Shown here piece after piece: positions 41,775 to 50,724 of a stretch of 64,000 nucleotides of DNA. The stretch covers positions 124,001 to 188,000 of the forward strand of contig CAVWSM010000023.1 of NCBI GenBank assembly GCA_963757805.1, read 5' to 3'. Numbering within the stretch: the stretch's first letter is position 1; every line of letters starts with the position of its first letter. The stretch is from CAVWSM01 sp963757805. GTDB taxonomy: Bacteria > Actinomycetota > Actinomycetes > Jiangellales > Jiangellaceae. The notes under the pieces are model-generated. The model saw nothing but the letters and a program-made list of their open reading frames with translations. It was not told where the DNA came from and did not search any database. The position numbers and the translations under genes were made by a program.

Positions 41775-42239
41775 ATGCTGGCGCGTCAGCTCGCTGAGCC
41801 GTTCCCAGTCGTACACCTGGACACGCCCGCGCTCGAGGCGACCAGGTTGCTCGTGGAGAAGCGCTTGCCCGGGCTCGTGGTGGTCGACGAGGACAACATG
41901 CCACTGGCGATCCTGCCCGGCAGCCAGGTGCTCCGCTTCGCGCTGCCCGAGTACGTCGAGGAAGACCCCTCGCTCGCCAGCGTCTACAGCGAGGCGGAGG
42001 CCGACAACTTCTGTGCCCCGTTGAAGGGGCACACGGTCGCCGAGCTGATGCCATCACCGCAGTACATGCCCAAGCGCGACGCCGACCGTCCCCTCGTACG
42101 CGGCGACACCACGCTCATCGAGGTCGCCGCCATCATGGCCAGACAGCACTCGCCAGTCGTGGCCGTTGTCGAGAACGAACACATCATCGGTGTCATCACC
42201 GTCCACCGGCTCCTCGGCGCTGCCCTGCCCAAGCGATGA
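41775..42239 (+). CDS. CBS-domain-pair protein
   Basis: 154 residues made of two CBS repeats: ATRLLVEKRLPGLVVVDEDNMPLAILPGSQVL and VAAIMARQHSPVVAVVENEHIIGVITVHRLLGA (signature parts). CBS pairs bind adenosine nucleotides and regulate attached or neighbouring proteins. It overlaps the ArsB/NhaD-type transporter gene by 4 bp, so it likely gates that transporter. ATG 41775 follows TACCGT (41763-41768) by 6 nt: leaderless. Confidence 0.85.
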   Translation: MLARQLAEPFPVVHLDTPALEATRLLVEKRLPGLVVVDEDNMPLAILPGSQVLRFALPEYVEEDPSLASVYSEAEADNFCAPLKGHTVAELMPSPQYMPKRDADRPLVRGDTTLIEVAAIMARQHSPVVAVVENEHIIGVITVHRLLGAALPKR

Positions 42240-43549
42240 GCGACGACCCGAGCACGTTCGTCGTCGTCGCCGCCATCACGGTCTTCGTGACTGTCTATGT
42301 CGTCATCGCCACGGAGTGGGTGCATCGCACCAAGGCCGCTCTGATCGGTGGCGGGCTGATGCTGCTCATCGGCGCGCTCGACGAGCACTCGGCGTTCTAC
42401 TCCGAGAACACCGGCATCGCCTGGTCGGTCATCTTCCTGCTGTTCGGGATGATGGTGATCGTCGGGGTCATCAAGCAGACCGGAGCTTTCGAGTACCTCG
42501 CGATCTGGGCAGTCAAGCGTGCCCGTGGGCGCCCGTATCCCGCGCTCGTCCTGCTCTGCCTCATCACGGCCGCAGCGTCGGCCCTGCTCGACAACGTCAC
42601 CACAGTGCTGCTCATAGCGCCGGTCACGATCTTCGTGTGTGACCGCATCGGCGTACGCCCCGAGGCGTTCCTCATCGCCGAAGCGCTCGCGTCCAACATC
42701 GGCGGCACGGCGACGCTGATCGGCGACCCGCCAAACATCATCATCGCGAGTCGCTCGGGGCTGGGGTTCAACGACTTCCTCCTCAACCTGGCGCCGATAG
42801 TCGTCGTGCTCGTCGTGGTCTTCGTCGTAATGGCGCGGTGGTTGTTCCGCGATGCATTCGTGTACGACGAGGAGCGCGCGGCAGCGGTCATGCAGCTCGA
42901 CGGGCGGCGTGCCATCCGCAACGTGCCGCTGCTGCGCCGCTCGATCGTCGTCCTCGCGCTGGTTCTCCTGGCGTTCGTCCTGCACGACGCGCTCGGGCTC
43001 GAGCCCAGCGTCGTGGCAGTGCTCGGAGCCGGCGCGCTGATCCTCGTGAGCGGGTTGAGCTCCGGGGACTACCTCGCCGAAGTGGAGTGGGAGACACTCG
43101 CGTTCTTCCTCGGCCTGTTTCTCATGGTCGGCGGCCTCGTCAACGTCGGCGTCATCGAGTGGATCGGCGAGCAGGTCATCGACGCGGTCGGAGACCAGCT
43201 GCTCCTTGCGTCGACCGTGCTGCTGTTCGGCTCGGCCGTCGTGTCCGGCATCGTCGACAACATTCCCTTCGTCGCGACGGTGTCACCTATCGTCTCCGAT
43301 CTCGTCGAGGCCAACGGCTCAACGCCGCAGGCGATCTCCCTCTGGTGGGCGCTGGCGCTGGGCGCCGACCTCGGCGGCAACAGCACGGCGATCGGAGCGA
43401 GCGCCAATGTCGTGGTTACCGGCATTGCCCGTCGCAGCGGCTATCCGATTTCCTTCTGGATGTTCACGCGGTACGGGCTCATCGTCACGGCGGTGACGGT
43501 GACCCTGTCCTGGCCATACCTGTGGCTGCGCTACTTCGCCTTCGCGTAG
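42236..43549 (+). CDS. ArsB/NhaD-family ion transporter
   Basis: 437 residues, about 11-12 helices, ion-transporter superfamily. Landmarks: ALDEHSAFYSENTGIAWSVIFLLFGMM, LDNVTTVLLIAPVTIFV, EALASNIGGTATLIGDPPNIIIASRSGL, SGIVDNIPFVATVSPIV and GADLGGNSTAIGASANVVVTGIA (key parts). The GG-TATLIGDPPN and GGN-TAIGASAN hairpins are the paired substrate-site motifs. Na+/H+ exchange or anion export are both possible. Coupled to the CBS gene by ATGA overlap. Confidence 0.85.
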   Translation: MSDDPSTFVVVAAITVFVTVYVVIATEWVHRTKAALIGGGLMLLIGALDEHSAFYSENTGIAWSVIFLLFGMMVIVGVIKQTGAFEYLAIWAVKRARGRPYPALVLLCLITAAASALLDNVTTVLLIAPVTIFVCDRIGVRPEAFLIAEALASNIGGTATLIGDPPNIIIASRSGLGFNDFLLNLAPIVVVLVVVFVVMARWLFRDAFVYDEERAAAVMQLDGRRAIRNVPLLRRSIVVLALVLLAFVLHDALGLEPSVVAVLGAGALILVSGLSSGDYLAEVEWETLAFFLGLFLMVGGLVNVGVIEWIGEQVIDAVGDQLLLASTVLLFGSAVVSGIVDNIPFVATVSPIVSDLVEANGSTPQAISLWWALALGADLGGNSTAIGASANVVVTGIARRSGYPISFWMFTRYGLIVTAVTVTLSWPYLWLRYFAFA

Positions 43550-43658
43550 CGTACAAATTCGCGGGGCGAGCGATTGCCGGCAGCGCACCGTTCTTTGGTG
43601 TGGAGGCGAGCGCGACCCTAAACACGCGTCGGTAGGCTCGCGGGTTGGAGGTGCCGAC

Positions 43659-44948
43659 ATTTCCCCGATCCGGACGGCGCGACGCTTTTTCCACCGACTC
43701 TCCCTCCCTGAGCGCACCGAGATCCTGCGTACGCTCCGCAACGAGACAGTCGGCGGCTTCCTCCTGCTGCTGGGTGCGGTCGTCGCCTTGGTCTGGGCCA
43801 ACTCTCCCTGGGACGAGTCGTACTTCGACCTGCAGCACACTGTCGTCGGGCCGGCCTTCCTGCACCTCGACCTCGAGCTGCACACCTGGGCTGCCGATGG
43901 GCTGCTCGCCGTGTTCTTCCTCGTCGCCGGCCTGGAGCTCAAACGCGAGCTGGTGGTCGGTGACCTAAGCAACCCGTCGGAGGCTGTGCTTCCCGCCGTG
44001 GCCGCCGTGTGCGGCATGGCTGTCCCCGCGCTCGTGTACGTGCTCGTCAATGCGGTCGGCGACGGCTCCTACCAGGGATGGGCCGTCCCCACGGCCACCG
44101 ACATCGCGTTCGCACTGGCCGTGCTGGCGGTGATCGGGTCGTTCCTGCCGACCGCCCTACGTGCTTTCCTGCTGACCCTGGCGGTTGTCGATGACCTGCT
44201 CGCCATCATCGTGATCGCGGTGTTCTTCACGGACGATCTGGCCGTGGGGCCGCTGTTGGGGGCCGCCGGGCTGCTTTTGGTCTATGCCCTGCTGCAGTGG
44301 CGTCGCGTCGAGTCGTGGGCGCTGTACGTACCGATAGGAATCGCGGTCTGGATCTTGGTCCACGAAAGCGGCGTGCATGCGACCGCCGCCGGGATCGCGC
44401 TCGGCCTGTTGACCCGCGTCCACCGTGACGAGGGCGAGCGGGAGTCGCCAGCGGAGCGTTATGAACACGCCCTGCGGCCCGTCTCCGCAGCCTTCTGCGT
44501 GCCCGTCTTCGCCCTGATGGCCGCCGGCGTGGCTCTGAGCAGCGAGGCGTTACGGTCGGTGTTCACCGATCCGATTGCCCTGGGAGTGGTGCTCGGGCTG
44601 GTCGTGGGCAAGGCGCTTGGGGTCTACGGGGGCACCTATCTCACCGCGAGATTCACCCGCGCCGAGCTGTCCGACGAGCTGCAATGGAGCGACGTCGCGG
44701 GCGTGGCGCTGCTCTCGGGCATCGGGTTCACCGTCTCCCTGCTCATAGGTGAGCTGGCCTTCGAGGGCGACGCCGAGCTCGTCGACCTGGTCAAGACTGC
44801 GGTCCTCGTCGGATCGATCGTCGCCGCCGTGCTGGCGTCGGGTGTGCTTGCCATGCGCAACCGGGTCTACCGTCGCCTCAACGAAGAGGACAATCAGGAC
44901 CTCGACGCCGACGGTGTCCCCGACGTCTACCAGCAGGAGCAGGCATGA
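43659..44948 (+). CDS. nhaA: Na+/H+ antiporter NhaA
   Basis: About 429 residues. NETVGGFLLLLGAVVALVWANSPW is the usual first helix, followed by DGLLAVFFLVAGLELKRELVVGDL, PTATDIAFALAVLAVIG, LRAFLLTLAVVDDLLAIIVIAVFF with the ion-binding Asp pair VDDLLA, and GIGFTVSLLIGELAF. The conserved frame continues upstream to SPIRTARRFF but holds no ATG/GTG/TTG there. ATT 43659 has GGAGGT six bases upstream and a -10 box TAGGCT (43633-43638), so ATT is the likely start unless it is a misread ATG. Downstream gene overlaps by 4 bp. Confidence 0.88.
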   Translation: MSPIRTARRFFHRLSLPERTEILRTLRNETVGGFLLLLGAVVALVWANSPWDESYFDLQHTVVGPAFLHLDLELHTWAADGLLAVFFLVAGLELKRELVVGDLSNPSEAVLPAVAAVCGMAVPALVYVLVNAVGDGSYQGWAVPTATDIAFALAVLAVIGSFLPTALRAFLLTLAVVDDLLAIIVIAVFFTDDLAVGPLLGAAGLLLVYALLQWRRVESWALYVPIGIAVWILVHESGVHATAAGIALGLLTRVHRDEGERESPAERYEHALRPVSAAFCVPVFALMAAGVALSSEALRSVFTDPIALGVVLGLVVGKALGVYGGTYLTARFTRAELSDELQWSDVAGVALLSGIGFTVSLLIGELAFEGDAELVDLVKTAVLVGSIVAAVLASGVLAMRNRVYRRLNEEDNQDLDADGVPDVYQQEQA

Positions 44949-45340
44949 GTGCGGACGGCGTGACCGACAAGAGCCTGGGCGAGCTCGTCGCCTCGCTGAC
45001 CGAGGATGCGCGCACACTCGCCCGCGGGGAGGTGGAGCTCGCCAAGGCCGAGCTTTCCGAGACGGCAAAGCGGTCAGGTACGGGCGTGGGCCTGCTCGGC
45101 GGAGCCGGTCTGCTCGGTCTGCTGGCGCTGGTGCTCCTGTCGATCGCCGCTGCGTACGGGCTGGTGGCAGCAGGCCTGCACCCAGCCTGGGCCTTCCTCA
45201 TCGTTGCGGTCGTATATCTGCTGATCGCGGCGGTTCTCGTCCTGGTCGGACAGCGGCTGCTCAAGAAGGCGTCCAAGGGCCCGGAGCGCACAATCGAGGC
45301 CGCCCGCGAGGCGCAGCGGGCGCTGCGGGGCAGCACGTGA
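44945..45340 (+). CDS. Actinobacterial holin-like/phage holin family membrane protein
   Basis: 131 residues: an amphipathic, charged N-terminal helix (LGELVASLTEDARTLARGEVELAKAEL) typical of this family, two membrane helices (about 48-72 and 78-102) and a basic C-terminus. Called putative actinobacterial holin-X/DUF1469 in databases, but it is a housekeeping gene in this neighbourhood (Rv3669-like), not a prophage remnant. Overlaps nhaA and the hydrolase gene by 4 bp each. Confidence 0.8.
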   Translation: MSADGVTDKSLGELVASLTEDARTLARGEVELAKAELSETAKRSGTGVGLLGGAGLLGLLALVLLSIAAAYGLVAAGLHPAWAFLIVAVVYLLIAAVLVLVGQRLLKKASKGPERTIEAAREAQRALRGST

Positions 45341-46275
45341 GCAGCCCCTCGGTGCCCGAAGAAGTCGTCGAAGCCCCGGGTCCCTGGACGCATCGCCGCG
45401 TCGCGGCCAACGGCGCCCAGTTCCACATCGCCGAGATGGGCAATGACAACGGCAGGCGCCCGCTGGTCCTGCTGCTGCACGGGTTCCCCGAGCTTTGGTG
45501 GGCCTGGCGCTACCAGCTGGTGGCCTTGGCAGACGCCGGCTACCGCGTCGCCGCGATGGATCTCCGCGGCTACGGCGGCTCGGACAAGCCGCCGCGTGGC
45601 TATGACCCGTTCACCCTCGTCGACGACGTCAGCGGTGTGATCCGCACGCTCGGCGAGTCGCGAGCGGTCGTGGTGGGCCATGACTGGGGTGGTTTCGTCG
45701 GGTGGGCGGCGGCGGTGCTGCGCCCACAGGTCGTCAGCCGCCTTGCGGTGCTGTCGATGCCCCACCCGATCAGCTTGGTGGCCGGTCTGCGCCGACTTGG
45801 CCAGCTGCGCGGCATGGCCCACTTCCTTCGGGTGCAGGCGCCGATCGCCCCGGAGCGCAAGCTCGCCGCTGACGGAGGCGCCTACGTTGAGACGCTGCTG
45901 CGGGCCTGGTCGGCTCCGGACTCGAAGTTTCCCGACGACGAGGCCGCCTGGCGATACCGATCCGCGATGCAGCTGTGGCCCGCGCCGCACTGCGCGCTGG
46001 AGTATCACCGCTGGTTGGTGCGGTCGCTGCCGCGCCGTGACGGGCAGCGCTTCGCCAGGCGGATGCGCACCCCCGTACGCATGCCAGTGCTGTCCATCCA
46101 CGGAGCGCTCGACCCGATCATCCTGCCGCGCACCGCGGCGGAGTCCGGGGCCCACGTCACGGGTGAATACCGATGGCACCTGCTCGACGACGTGGGGCAC
46201 TACCCGCACGAGGAGGCTCCCGAGCTCGTGTCCGACGTGCTGACCAGCTGGCTCGGCAAGCCGGGCAAGCACTAG
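45337..46275 (+). CDS. Alpha/beta hydrolase, epoxide-hydrolase-like
   Basis: 312 residues. HGFPELWWAWRYQLVALADAGYRVAAMDLRGYGGSDKP (oxyanion HGFP and second strand, shortened), nucleophile elbow VVGHDWGGFVGW with Asp nucleophile as in epoxide hydrolases and dehalogenases, and catalytic His in DDVGHYPHEEAPE. Corresponds in position to Rv3670 (EphE). Substrate not determinable. GTG overlaps the upstream stop (GTGA). Converges on marP, 5 bp away. Confidence 0.87.
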   Translation: MSSPSVPEEVVEAPGPWTHRRVAANGAQFHIAEMGNDNGRRPLVLLLHGFPELWWAWRYQLVALADAGYRVAAMDLRGYGGSDKPPRGYDPFTLVDDVSGVIRTLGESRAVVVGHDWGGFVGWAAAVLRPQVVSRLAVLSMPHPISLVAGLRRLGQLRGMAHFLRVQAPIAPERKLAADGGAYVETLLRAWSAPDSKFPDDEAAWRYRSAMQLWPAPHCALEYHRWLVRSLPRRDGQRFARRMRTPVRMPVLSIHGALDPIILPRTAAESGAHVTGEYRWHLLDDVGHYPHEEAPELVSDVLTSWLGKPGKH

Positions 46276-46280
46276 CCCCC

Positions 46281-47471
46281 TCAGCGGCAGTCGCCGGTCG
46301 AGACACCCTCCGTGCCGCCTGCCCCCTGCTCGACCGCGCCCGCGACCTGCGCGGGCGAGAGTGCATAGCCGGTGTCGTCGTCGCTCAGCGAAGCGGCGAA
46401 CACGACGCCATAGACCCGCCCGTCATCGGCGAGCAGCGGGCCTCCCGAGTTGCCGGGCCGGACGTCGCCACGCAACGCGATCACGTCACGGGTGACGCGG
46501 GCGTCGTCGTAGATGTCCTGGCCGACGAGCTCGACACGGTTGCGTACGCGCGCCTCGTCGACACGCAGCGGACCGTTGTTGGGGTAGCCGGCGACGGCAG
46601 CGTCGACACCCGGCGCGGCGTCGTCGCGGAAGGCCAGCGCGGGCAACGACAGTCCCGGAGCGTGGACCACGGCGACATCGGCCTGCGGGTCGAAGTAGAC
46701 GACAGTCGCCTCGATGCGATCGCCGCGGAAGGGCTCGACAAACAGTCGGCGCACACCGGCCACGACGTGCGCGTTGGTCATCACATGCTCAGCCGAGATG
46801 ACGAAGCCGGAGCCTTCGAAGTTGGCGTCGCAGGCGGGTGCACGGCCGATCAGCTTGACGACGCTGTTCATGGCTGCCCGAACCTCCGGGTCACGGACCA
46901 CCATGGGCGAGGGCTCGTCGACAGCGCGGATGTCCTCGGGCACGAATGGCGCGACGACGTCAGGGAAGCCCTCCGCGTCGACGACCGACCGGAAGGTCGA
47001 CAGCACTCGGTCGGGCTCGACGGGGACGACACCATCGATGGCGCGCAGCAGCCGCGACTCGCGCGCCTCCCGCGACAGCTCTGGGATCGCGGCTGCCGAG
47101 ACGGCCAGCCCCAAAGCCCACGCGGCAACAAGCACGCCCGCGGCGGCGAACACTCCACCGGCCGCCGAGTCGACCGCTTGGACCGGGCGCCAGGTCAGCT
47201 GGTCACGCAGCCGCCGGCCGAGCCACGCCAGCGCCGCCTGACCGAACGTCGCGAGCACGAGGACGAGGAAGACGGCCAGCAACGCAGTGCCAAGCCCGGG
47301 CTCGAGCCCGCCCAGCAGCTGCGGCACGACGAGCAGCCCGCCGATCGCGCCCACGGCGAACCCGACGAACGAGAGCAGGCCGGAGAGAAAGCCCTGGGTG
47401 TAGCCCGTGACCCCCGCGATCACCGCGAGAACGATCACCAGCCAGTCGAGCCACGTGAGTCCCAGGAACAT
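46281..47471 (-). CDS. marP: Membrane-anchored MarP-type serine protease
   Basis: 396 residues. Four N-terminal CvpA-like helices (about 8-125) are followed by a periplasmic chymotrypsin-fold protease: His235 in TNAHVVAG, Asp265 in DPQADVAVV, Ser342 in RPGNSGGPL. Cys214 and Cys395 fall where mycobacterial MarP (Rv3671c) has its redox-sensitive disulfide. MarP protects against acid and oxidative stress in M. tuberculosis. The ATG directly follows the Nudix stop codon (TGAATG), so the nth-nudix-marP genes form one unit. Confidence 0.93.
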   Translation of the reverse strand: MFLGLTWLDWLVIVLAVIAGVTGYTQGFLSGLLSFVGFAVGAIGGLLVVPQLLGGLEPGLGTALLAVFLVLVLATFGQAALAWLGRRLRDQLTWRPVQAVDSAAGGVFAAAGVLVAAWALGLAVSAAAIPELSREARESRLLRAIDGVVPVEPDRVLSTFRSVVDAEGFPDVVAPFVPEDIRAVDEPSPMVVRDPEVRAAMNSVVKLIGRAPACDANFEGSGFVISAEHVMTNAHVVAGVRRLFVEPFRGDRIEATVVYFDPQADVAVVHAPGLSLPALAFRDDAAPGVDAAVAGYPNNGPLRVDEARVRNRVELVGQDIYDDARVTRDVIALRGDVRPGNSGGPLLADDGRVYGVVFAASLSDDDTGYALSPAQVAGAVEQGAGGTEGVSTGDCR

Positions 47472-48178
47472 TCAGCCCTCCGTGCCCAGGTTGTCGGGGA
47501 TGCCGAGTGTGGCAGGAGGTATGTCCTCGACGCGGCTGCGGTCCCACGGGATGGCAATCCCGGCGCGGTCGAGCAGGGAGTCAAGCAGGCCGGCGGTCAT
47601 CCCCCAGACAAGCAGGTCGGCGACTCGGAAGGCGGGTCCGACCCAGCCGCCCATGGTGCGCACGGCGAGCCGGTTGGCGGGGTCGACAAGGTCGGCCAAC
47701 GGCACTCTGGCGACCGCCGCGACCTCGTCCGGGTGTCCGGGGGCCACCGCAGACGGCTCGCGCCAGTAAGCCAGGACCGGGGTGACGCGGAAGGAGGTGA
47801 TGTCATCGGGATGTCGGGCAGCAGCGCTAGTGGCTGCACGCCGGCGGGGTCGAGCCCGGTCTCCTCCTGGGCCTCGCGCAAAGCCGCGGCGACGGGACCG
47901 GCATCGGTCTCGTCGAGCGCACCACCGGGGAATGCCGGTTGCCCCGCGTGGGCGCGCAGGTCCCGTGCGCGTTCGATGAGAAGTACGTCGGGCTGGTCCT
48001 CGCCGTCCCGACCGGGCGAGGTGCCGAACAGCAGGAGCACAGCGGCCGGGCGACCCCTGCCGGGCGGCCGGAAGCTCGGCGGAAACGGTGTCGCATGTGG
48101 TGCCGCCGCAACCAGACGCAGCATCCAGTCCGGCAGGCCGTCGGCAGGCTCGAGCGGGATGTCGGCCTGCGCCGTCAT
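47472..48178 (-). pseudogene. Nudix hydrolase (CoA pyrophosphatase-like), frameshifted
   Basis: N-terminal frame: VLLIERARDLRAHAGQPAFPGGALDETD and AALREAQEETGLDPAGV (UPF0035 and Nudix box, key parts) up to LALLPDIP. The rest, DDITSFRVTPVLAYWREP through VADLLVWGMTAGLLDSLLD, is in another frame. The 707-nt span is 235 codons plus two, so one base near 47803-47812 appears deleted. Corrected length is about 235 residues, normal for Rv3672c-like proteins. It overlaps nth by 4 bp and abuts marP. Confidence 0.78.
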
Positions 48179-48927
48179 CCGGCGCGCTCCTCGTCGCCCG
48201 GCCCGTCGGCGGCCGGCTCCTCCTCGATGTCGCGGACCAGCTTGGCCGCCACTTTCGGGTCGGTCGGCCCAAGTCCGTACGAGGGGCAAAGCCCCGCGAT
48301 CGGGCAGGCACCGCACGCCGGACGTCGTGAGTGGCAGCGCCGCCGGCCGTGCCAGATCAGGCGCTGCGACAGGTCGGTCCACTCCTTGCGCGGGATCAGC
48401 GTCGCGACCTCGGACTCGACCTTCACCGGGTCGGTTTCCGTAGTCCAGCCGAACCGGCGCACCAGCCGCCCGAAGTGGGTGTCGACCGTCAGACCAGGGA
48501 TGCCGAACGCGTTGCCGAGCACGACGTTGGCCGTCTTGCGGCCCACGCCGGGCAATGTGACGAGGTCCTTCATGCGCGGCGGGACCTCACCCTTGAACCG
48601 CTCGACCAGTGCGGCCGCGAGACCCATGATCGACTTGGTCTTGGCGCGGAAGAAGCCGGTGGGTTGGATGAGCTGCTCGACCTCGGTCGGGTCCGCGTTG
48701 GCGAGGTCGGCCGGCGTCGGGTAGCGGCGGAACAGCTCGGGCGTGACCTTGTTGACCATCTTGTCCGTGGTCTGCGCCGAGAGCACGGTGGCGATCAGCA
48801 GCTCGTACGGGTCGCGAAAATCGAGCTCGACGTGGGCGTCGGGGTAGGTGTCGGCGAGGATGCGATTGATGCGCCGCGCCCGGCGCACGAGGGCAAGCCG
48901 GCTCTCGGCAGCGGCGGTCTTCGGCAC
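48175..48927 (-). CDS. nth: Endonuclease III
   Basis: 250 residues. Helix-hairpin-helix LPGVGRKTANVVLGNAFG with catalytic Lys131, Asp149 in VDTHFGRL, and the [4Fe-4S] ligands C198-x6-C205-x2-C208-x5-C214. It removes oxidised pyrimidines and nicks abasic sites in base excision repair. GTG start. First gene of the nth-nudix-marP unit, divergent from crp across 164 bp. Confidence 0.96.
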   Translation of the reverse strand: MPKTAAAESRLALVRRARRINRILADTYPDAHVELDFRDPYELLIATVLSAQTTDKMVNKVTPELFRRYPTPADLANADPTEVEQLIQPTGFFRAKTKSIMGLAAALVERFKGEVPPRMKDLVTLPGVGRKTANVVLGNAFGIPGLTVDTHFGRLVRRFGWTTETDPVKVESEVATLIPRKEWTDLSQRLIWHGRRRCHSRRPACGACPIAGLCPSYGLGPTDPKVAAKLVRDIEEEPAADGPGDEERAG

Positions 48928-49091
48928 GCGGCAAGCCTACGGTCCAGATGGCGCCTGCGGGTGCGCGTGCTGAAGGCTGCGGGTGACGCCTGCGCACCGC
49001 GCGGAAACATCGGGCAGGATGGGACGTGACGCAGACCACATTCGCAGGTCGTACGATCACTTGATCACGACGGATGGAGCCAGGAGGACGA

Positions 49092-49766
49092 GTGGACGAC
49101 GTACTACGCAGCGCGGTGCTCTTCCGTGAGCTCGACGACGAGGCGGCCTCTGCCCTGCGCTCGTCCATGGTCGAGGTCAAGGTCGCGCGCGGCGAGGTGG
49201 TCTTCCGGGAGGGCGACGCCGGCGACCGGCTCTACGTGATCAGCGACGGCAAGATCAAGCTCGGCCGCACCGCACCCGACGGCCGGGAAAACCTGCTGGC
49301 CATCCTCGGGCCCGGGCAGATGTTCGGTGAGCTGTCGTTGTTCGACCCGGGCCCGCGCTCGGCCACCGCCACAGCCGTGACCGACACCGTCCTGCTCGGC
49401 TTGGGCCACGCCGACCTGCTGCCCTGGCTGACCGGGCGCCCGGAGGTCGCTAGAGCGCTGCTGCTGCAGCTCGCCTCCCGGCTGCGCCGCTCCAACGACA
49501 CCCTTGCCGACCTGGTGTTCGCCGACGTGCCCGGCCGCGTCGCCAAGGCACTGCTCGACCTGTCGGCCAAGTTTGGCGCGCCCGCACCCGAGGGCTTGCG
49601 GGTCGAGCACGACCTCACGCAGGAAGAGCTCGCCCAGCTCGTCGGCGCCTCCCGGGAGACCGTCAACAAGGCGCTCGCCGACTTCGTGCAGCGCGGCTGG
49701 ATCCGACTCGAGCAGCGCTCGGTCATCCTGCTCGACGTCGAACGGCTTCGCCGCCGCGCGCGCTGA
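49092..49766 (+). CDS. crp: Crp/Fnr-family transcriptional regulator
   Basis: 224 residues. cAMP-binding domain (about 10-120) with FREGDAGDRLYVISDGKIKL and FGELSLFDPGPRSATATA, where the phosphate-binding cassette RSATATA is conserved. The C-terminal helix-turn-helix is LTQEELAQLVGASRETVNKALADF. It matches actinobacterial Crp (Rv3676, SCO3571) in length and position, next to nth. GTG 49092 is preceded by AGGAGGACGA. No cysteine cluster, so not an Fnr oxygen sensor. Confidence 0.93.
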   Translation: MDDVLRSAVLFRELDDEAASALRSSMVEVKVARGEVVFREGDAGDRLYVISDGKIKLGRTAPDGRENLLAILGPGQMFGELSLFDPGPRSATATAVTDTVLLGLGHADLLPWLTGRPEVARALLLQLASRLRRSNDTLADLVFADVPGRVAKALLDLSAKFGAPAPEGLRVEHDLTQEELAQLVGASRETVNKALADFVQRGWIRLEQRSVILLDVERLRRRAR

Positions 49767-49780
49767 GCGTGATGGCCGGG

Positions 49781-49902
49781 GGAATGACCACGTGAAGGGG
49801 GTTTCTCCCCGCATGCCTAGGCCTGCAGGCCTGGTGTCACGGGGACGAGCCTGTCAATGGGCTTCGCGTCTCGAGGGCAACCCTGCTGGACGTGATCATT
49901 CC
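49781..49902. terminator. Multi-hairpin region between convergent crp and MBL genes
   Basis: Outer arms GGAATGACCACGT (49781-49793) and ACGTGATCATTCC (49890-49902) pair over 13 bp with one mismatch. Inside are AGGGGG/CTCCCC, a near-palindrome CTAGGCCTGCAGGCCTGG (about 49818-49835), and GAGCC/GGGCT. It lies 15 bp after crp and includes the MBL stop codon, so it probably terminates both. Confidence 0.6.
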
Positions 49903-50711
49903 GCGGCCTGCTCGCGCAGGTAGTCAAGCTGCGCTGCCACTGACAGCTCCGCCGCCGGCCAGAGTGCCCGGTCGACATCGGCATAGACCCGCTCGACGAC
50001 CTCGCGCGCGGTCGTCGCTCCCGCTTCGAGGGCGGCGGCAACCTCGGCCAACCGGCGCCGGCGATGGGCGACGTACGCGTCGAGCACGGCGCCCGCGTCG
50101 TCCACTATCGGGCCGTGCCCCGGGAACACCCGCGAGGCCTCGGCCGCGTCGACGAGCCGCCGCAGCCGGCCGAGTGAGTCGAGGTAGTCGCCGAGCCGCC
50201 CATCCGGGTGCATCACCACCGTGGTGCCCCGGCCGAGGACCGTGTCGCCGGTGAGCAGCGCGCTGTCGGCGGGCAGCAGGAACGTCAACGAGTCGGCGGT
50301 GTGGCCGGGTGTCGCGACGACCCGCACCTCGAGTCCATCGACAGACACGACGTCGCCGTCGACCAGCCCCTCGTCGCCGAGGCGCTGCCGCGGGTCAAGG
50401 GCACGTACGGGTGCCGCGGCCAGCTCGGCAAAACGGCGGGCGCCAGCGGCGTGGTCGGGGTGCCCGTGGGTGAGCAGCACCACCTCGACCTCGCAACCGA
50501 CGGCTCGTACGACTTCGAGAACCGCCGCCAGATGGACGGGGTCGTCCGGCCCCGGGTCGATCACCACCGCCCGCGTGGCGCCCGGCTCGGCGAGAACCCA
50601 GGTGTTCGTGCCGTCGAGCGTCATCGGTCCGGGGTTGGGCGCAAGCACGCAGGTCGCCCGGGCCGTAACCGGCCCGCCGCGCCACGGCTGCTCGTCCCTC
50701 GCCCCTCCCAT
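49896..50711 (-). CDS. Metallo-beta-lactamase-fold hydrolase (Rv3677c-like)
   Basis: 271 residues. The metal site LLTHGHPDHAAGARRF gives HxHxDH; VVATPGHTADSLTFLL and LLTGDTVLG carry further ligands, and VFPGHGPIVDDAG the last histidine. Start motif NPGPMTLDGTNTWVL is typical of the LACTB2-like subfamily (possible RNase or thioesterase). ATG 50711 chosen. It lies 13 bp after the RidA gene and the two are likely cotranscribed. Confidence 0.87.
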   Translation of the reverse strand: MGGARDEQPWRGGPVTARATCVLAPNPGPMTLDGTNTWVLAEPGATRAVVIDPGPDDPVHLAAVLEVVRAVGCEVEVVLLTHGHPDHAAGARRFAELAAAPVRALDPRQRLGDEGLVDGDVVSVDGLEVRVVATPGHTADSLTFLLPADSALLTGDTVLGRGTTVVMHPDGRLGDYLDSLGRLRRLVDAAEASRVFPGHGPIVDDAGAVLDAYVAHRRRRLAEVAAALEAGATTAREVVERVYADVDRALWPAAELSVAAQLDYLREQAAE

Positions 50712-50724
50712 GGCGTCGGCCCCG

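Noticed and set aside
44945..45340. Prophage remnant suggested by a holin-like protein
   Set aside because: It is a two-helix housekeeping protein overlapping nhaA and the hydrolase gene; no other phage gene is near.
49781..49902. Miniature inverted-repeat transposable element
   Set aside because: No target-site duplication is seen and the stop codon of the MBL gene lies in the right arm; a terminator explains it.
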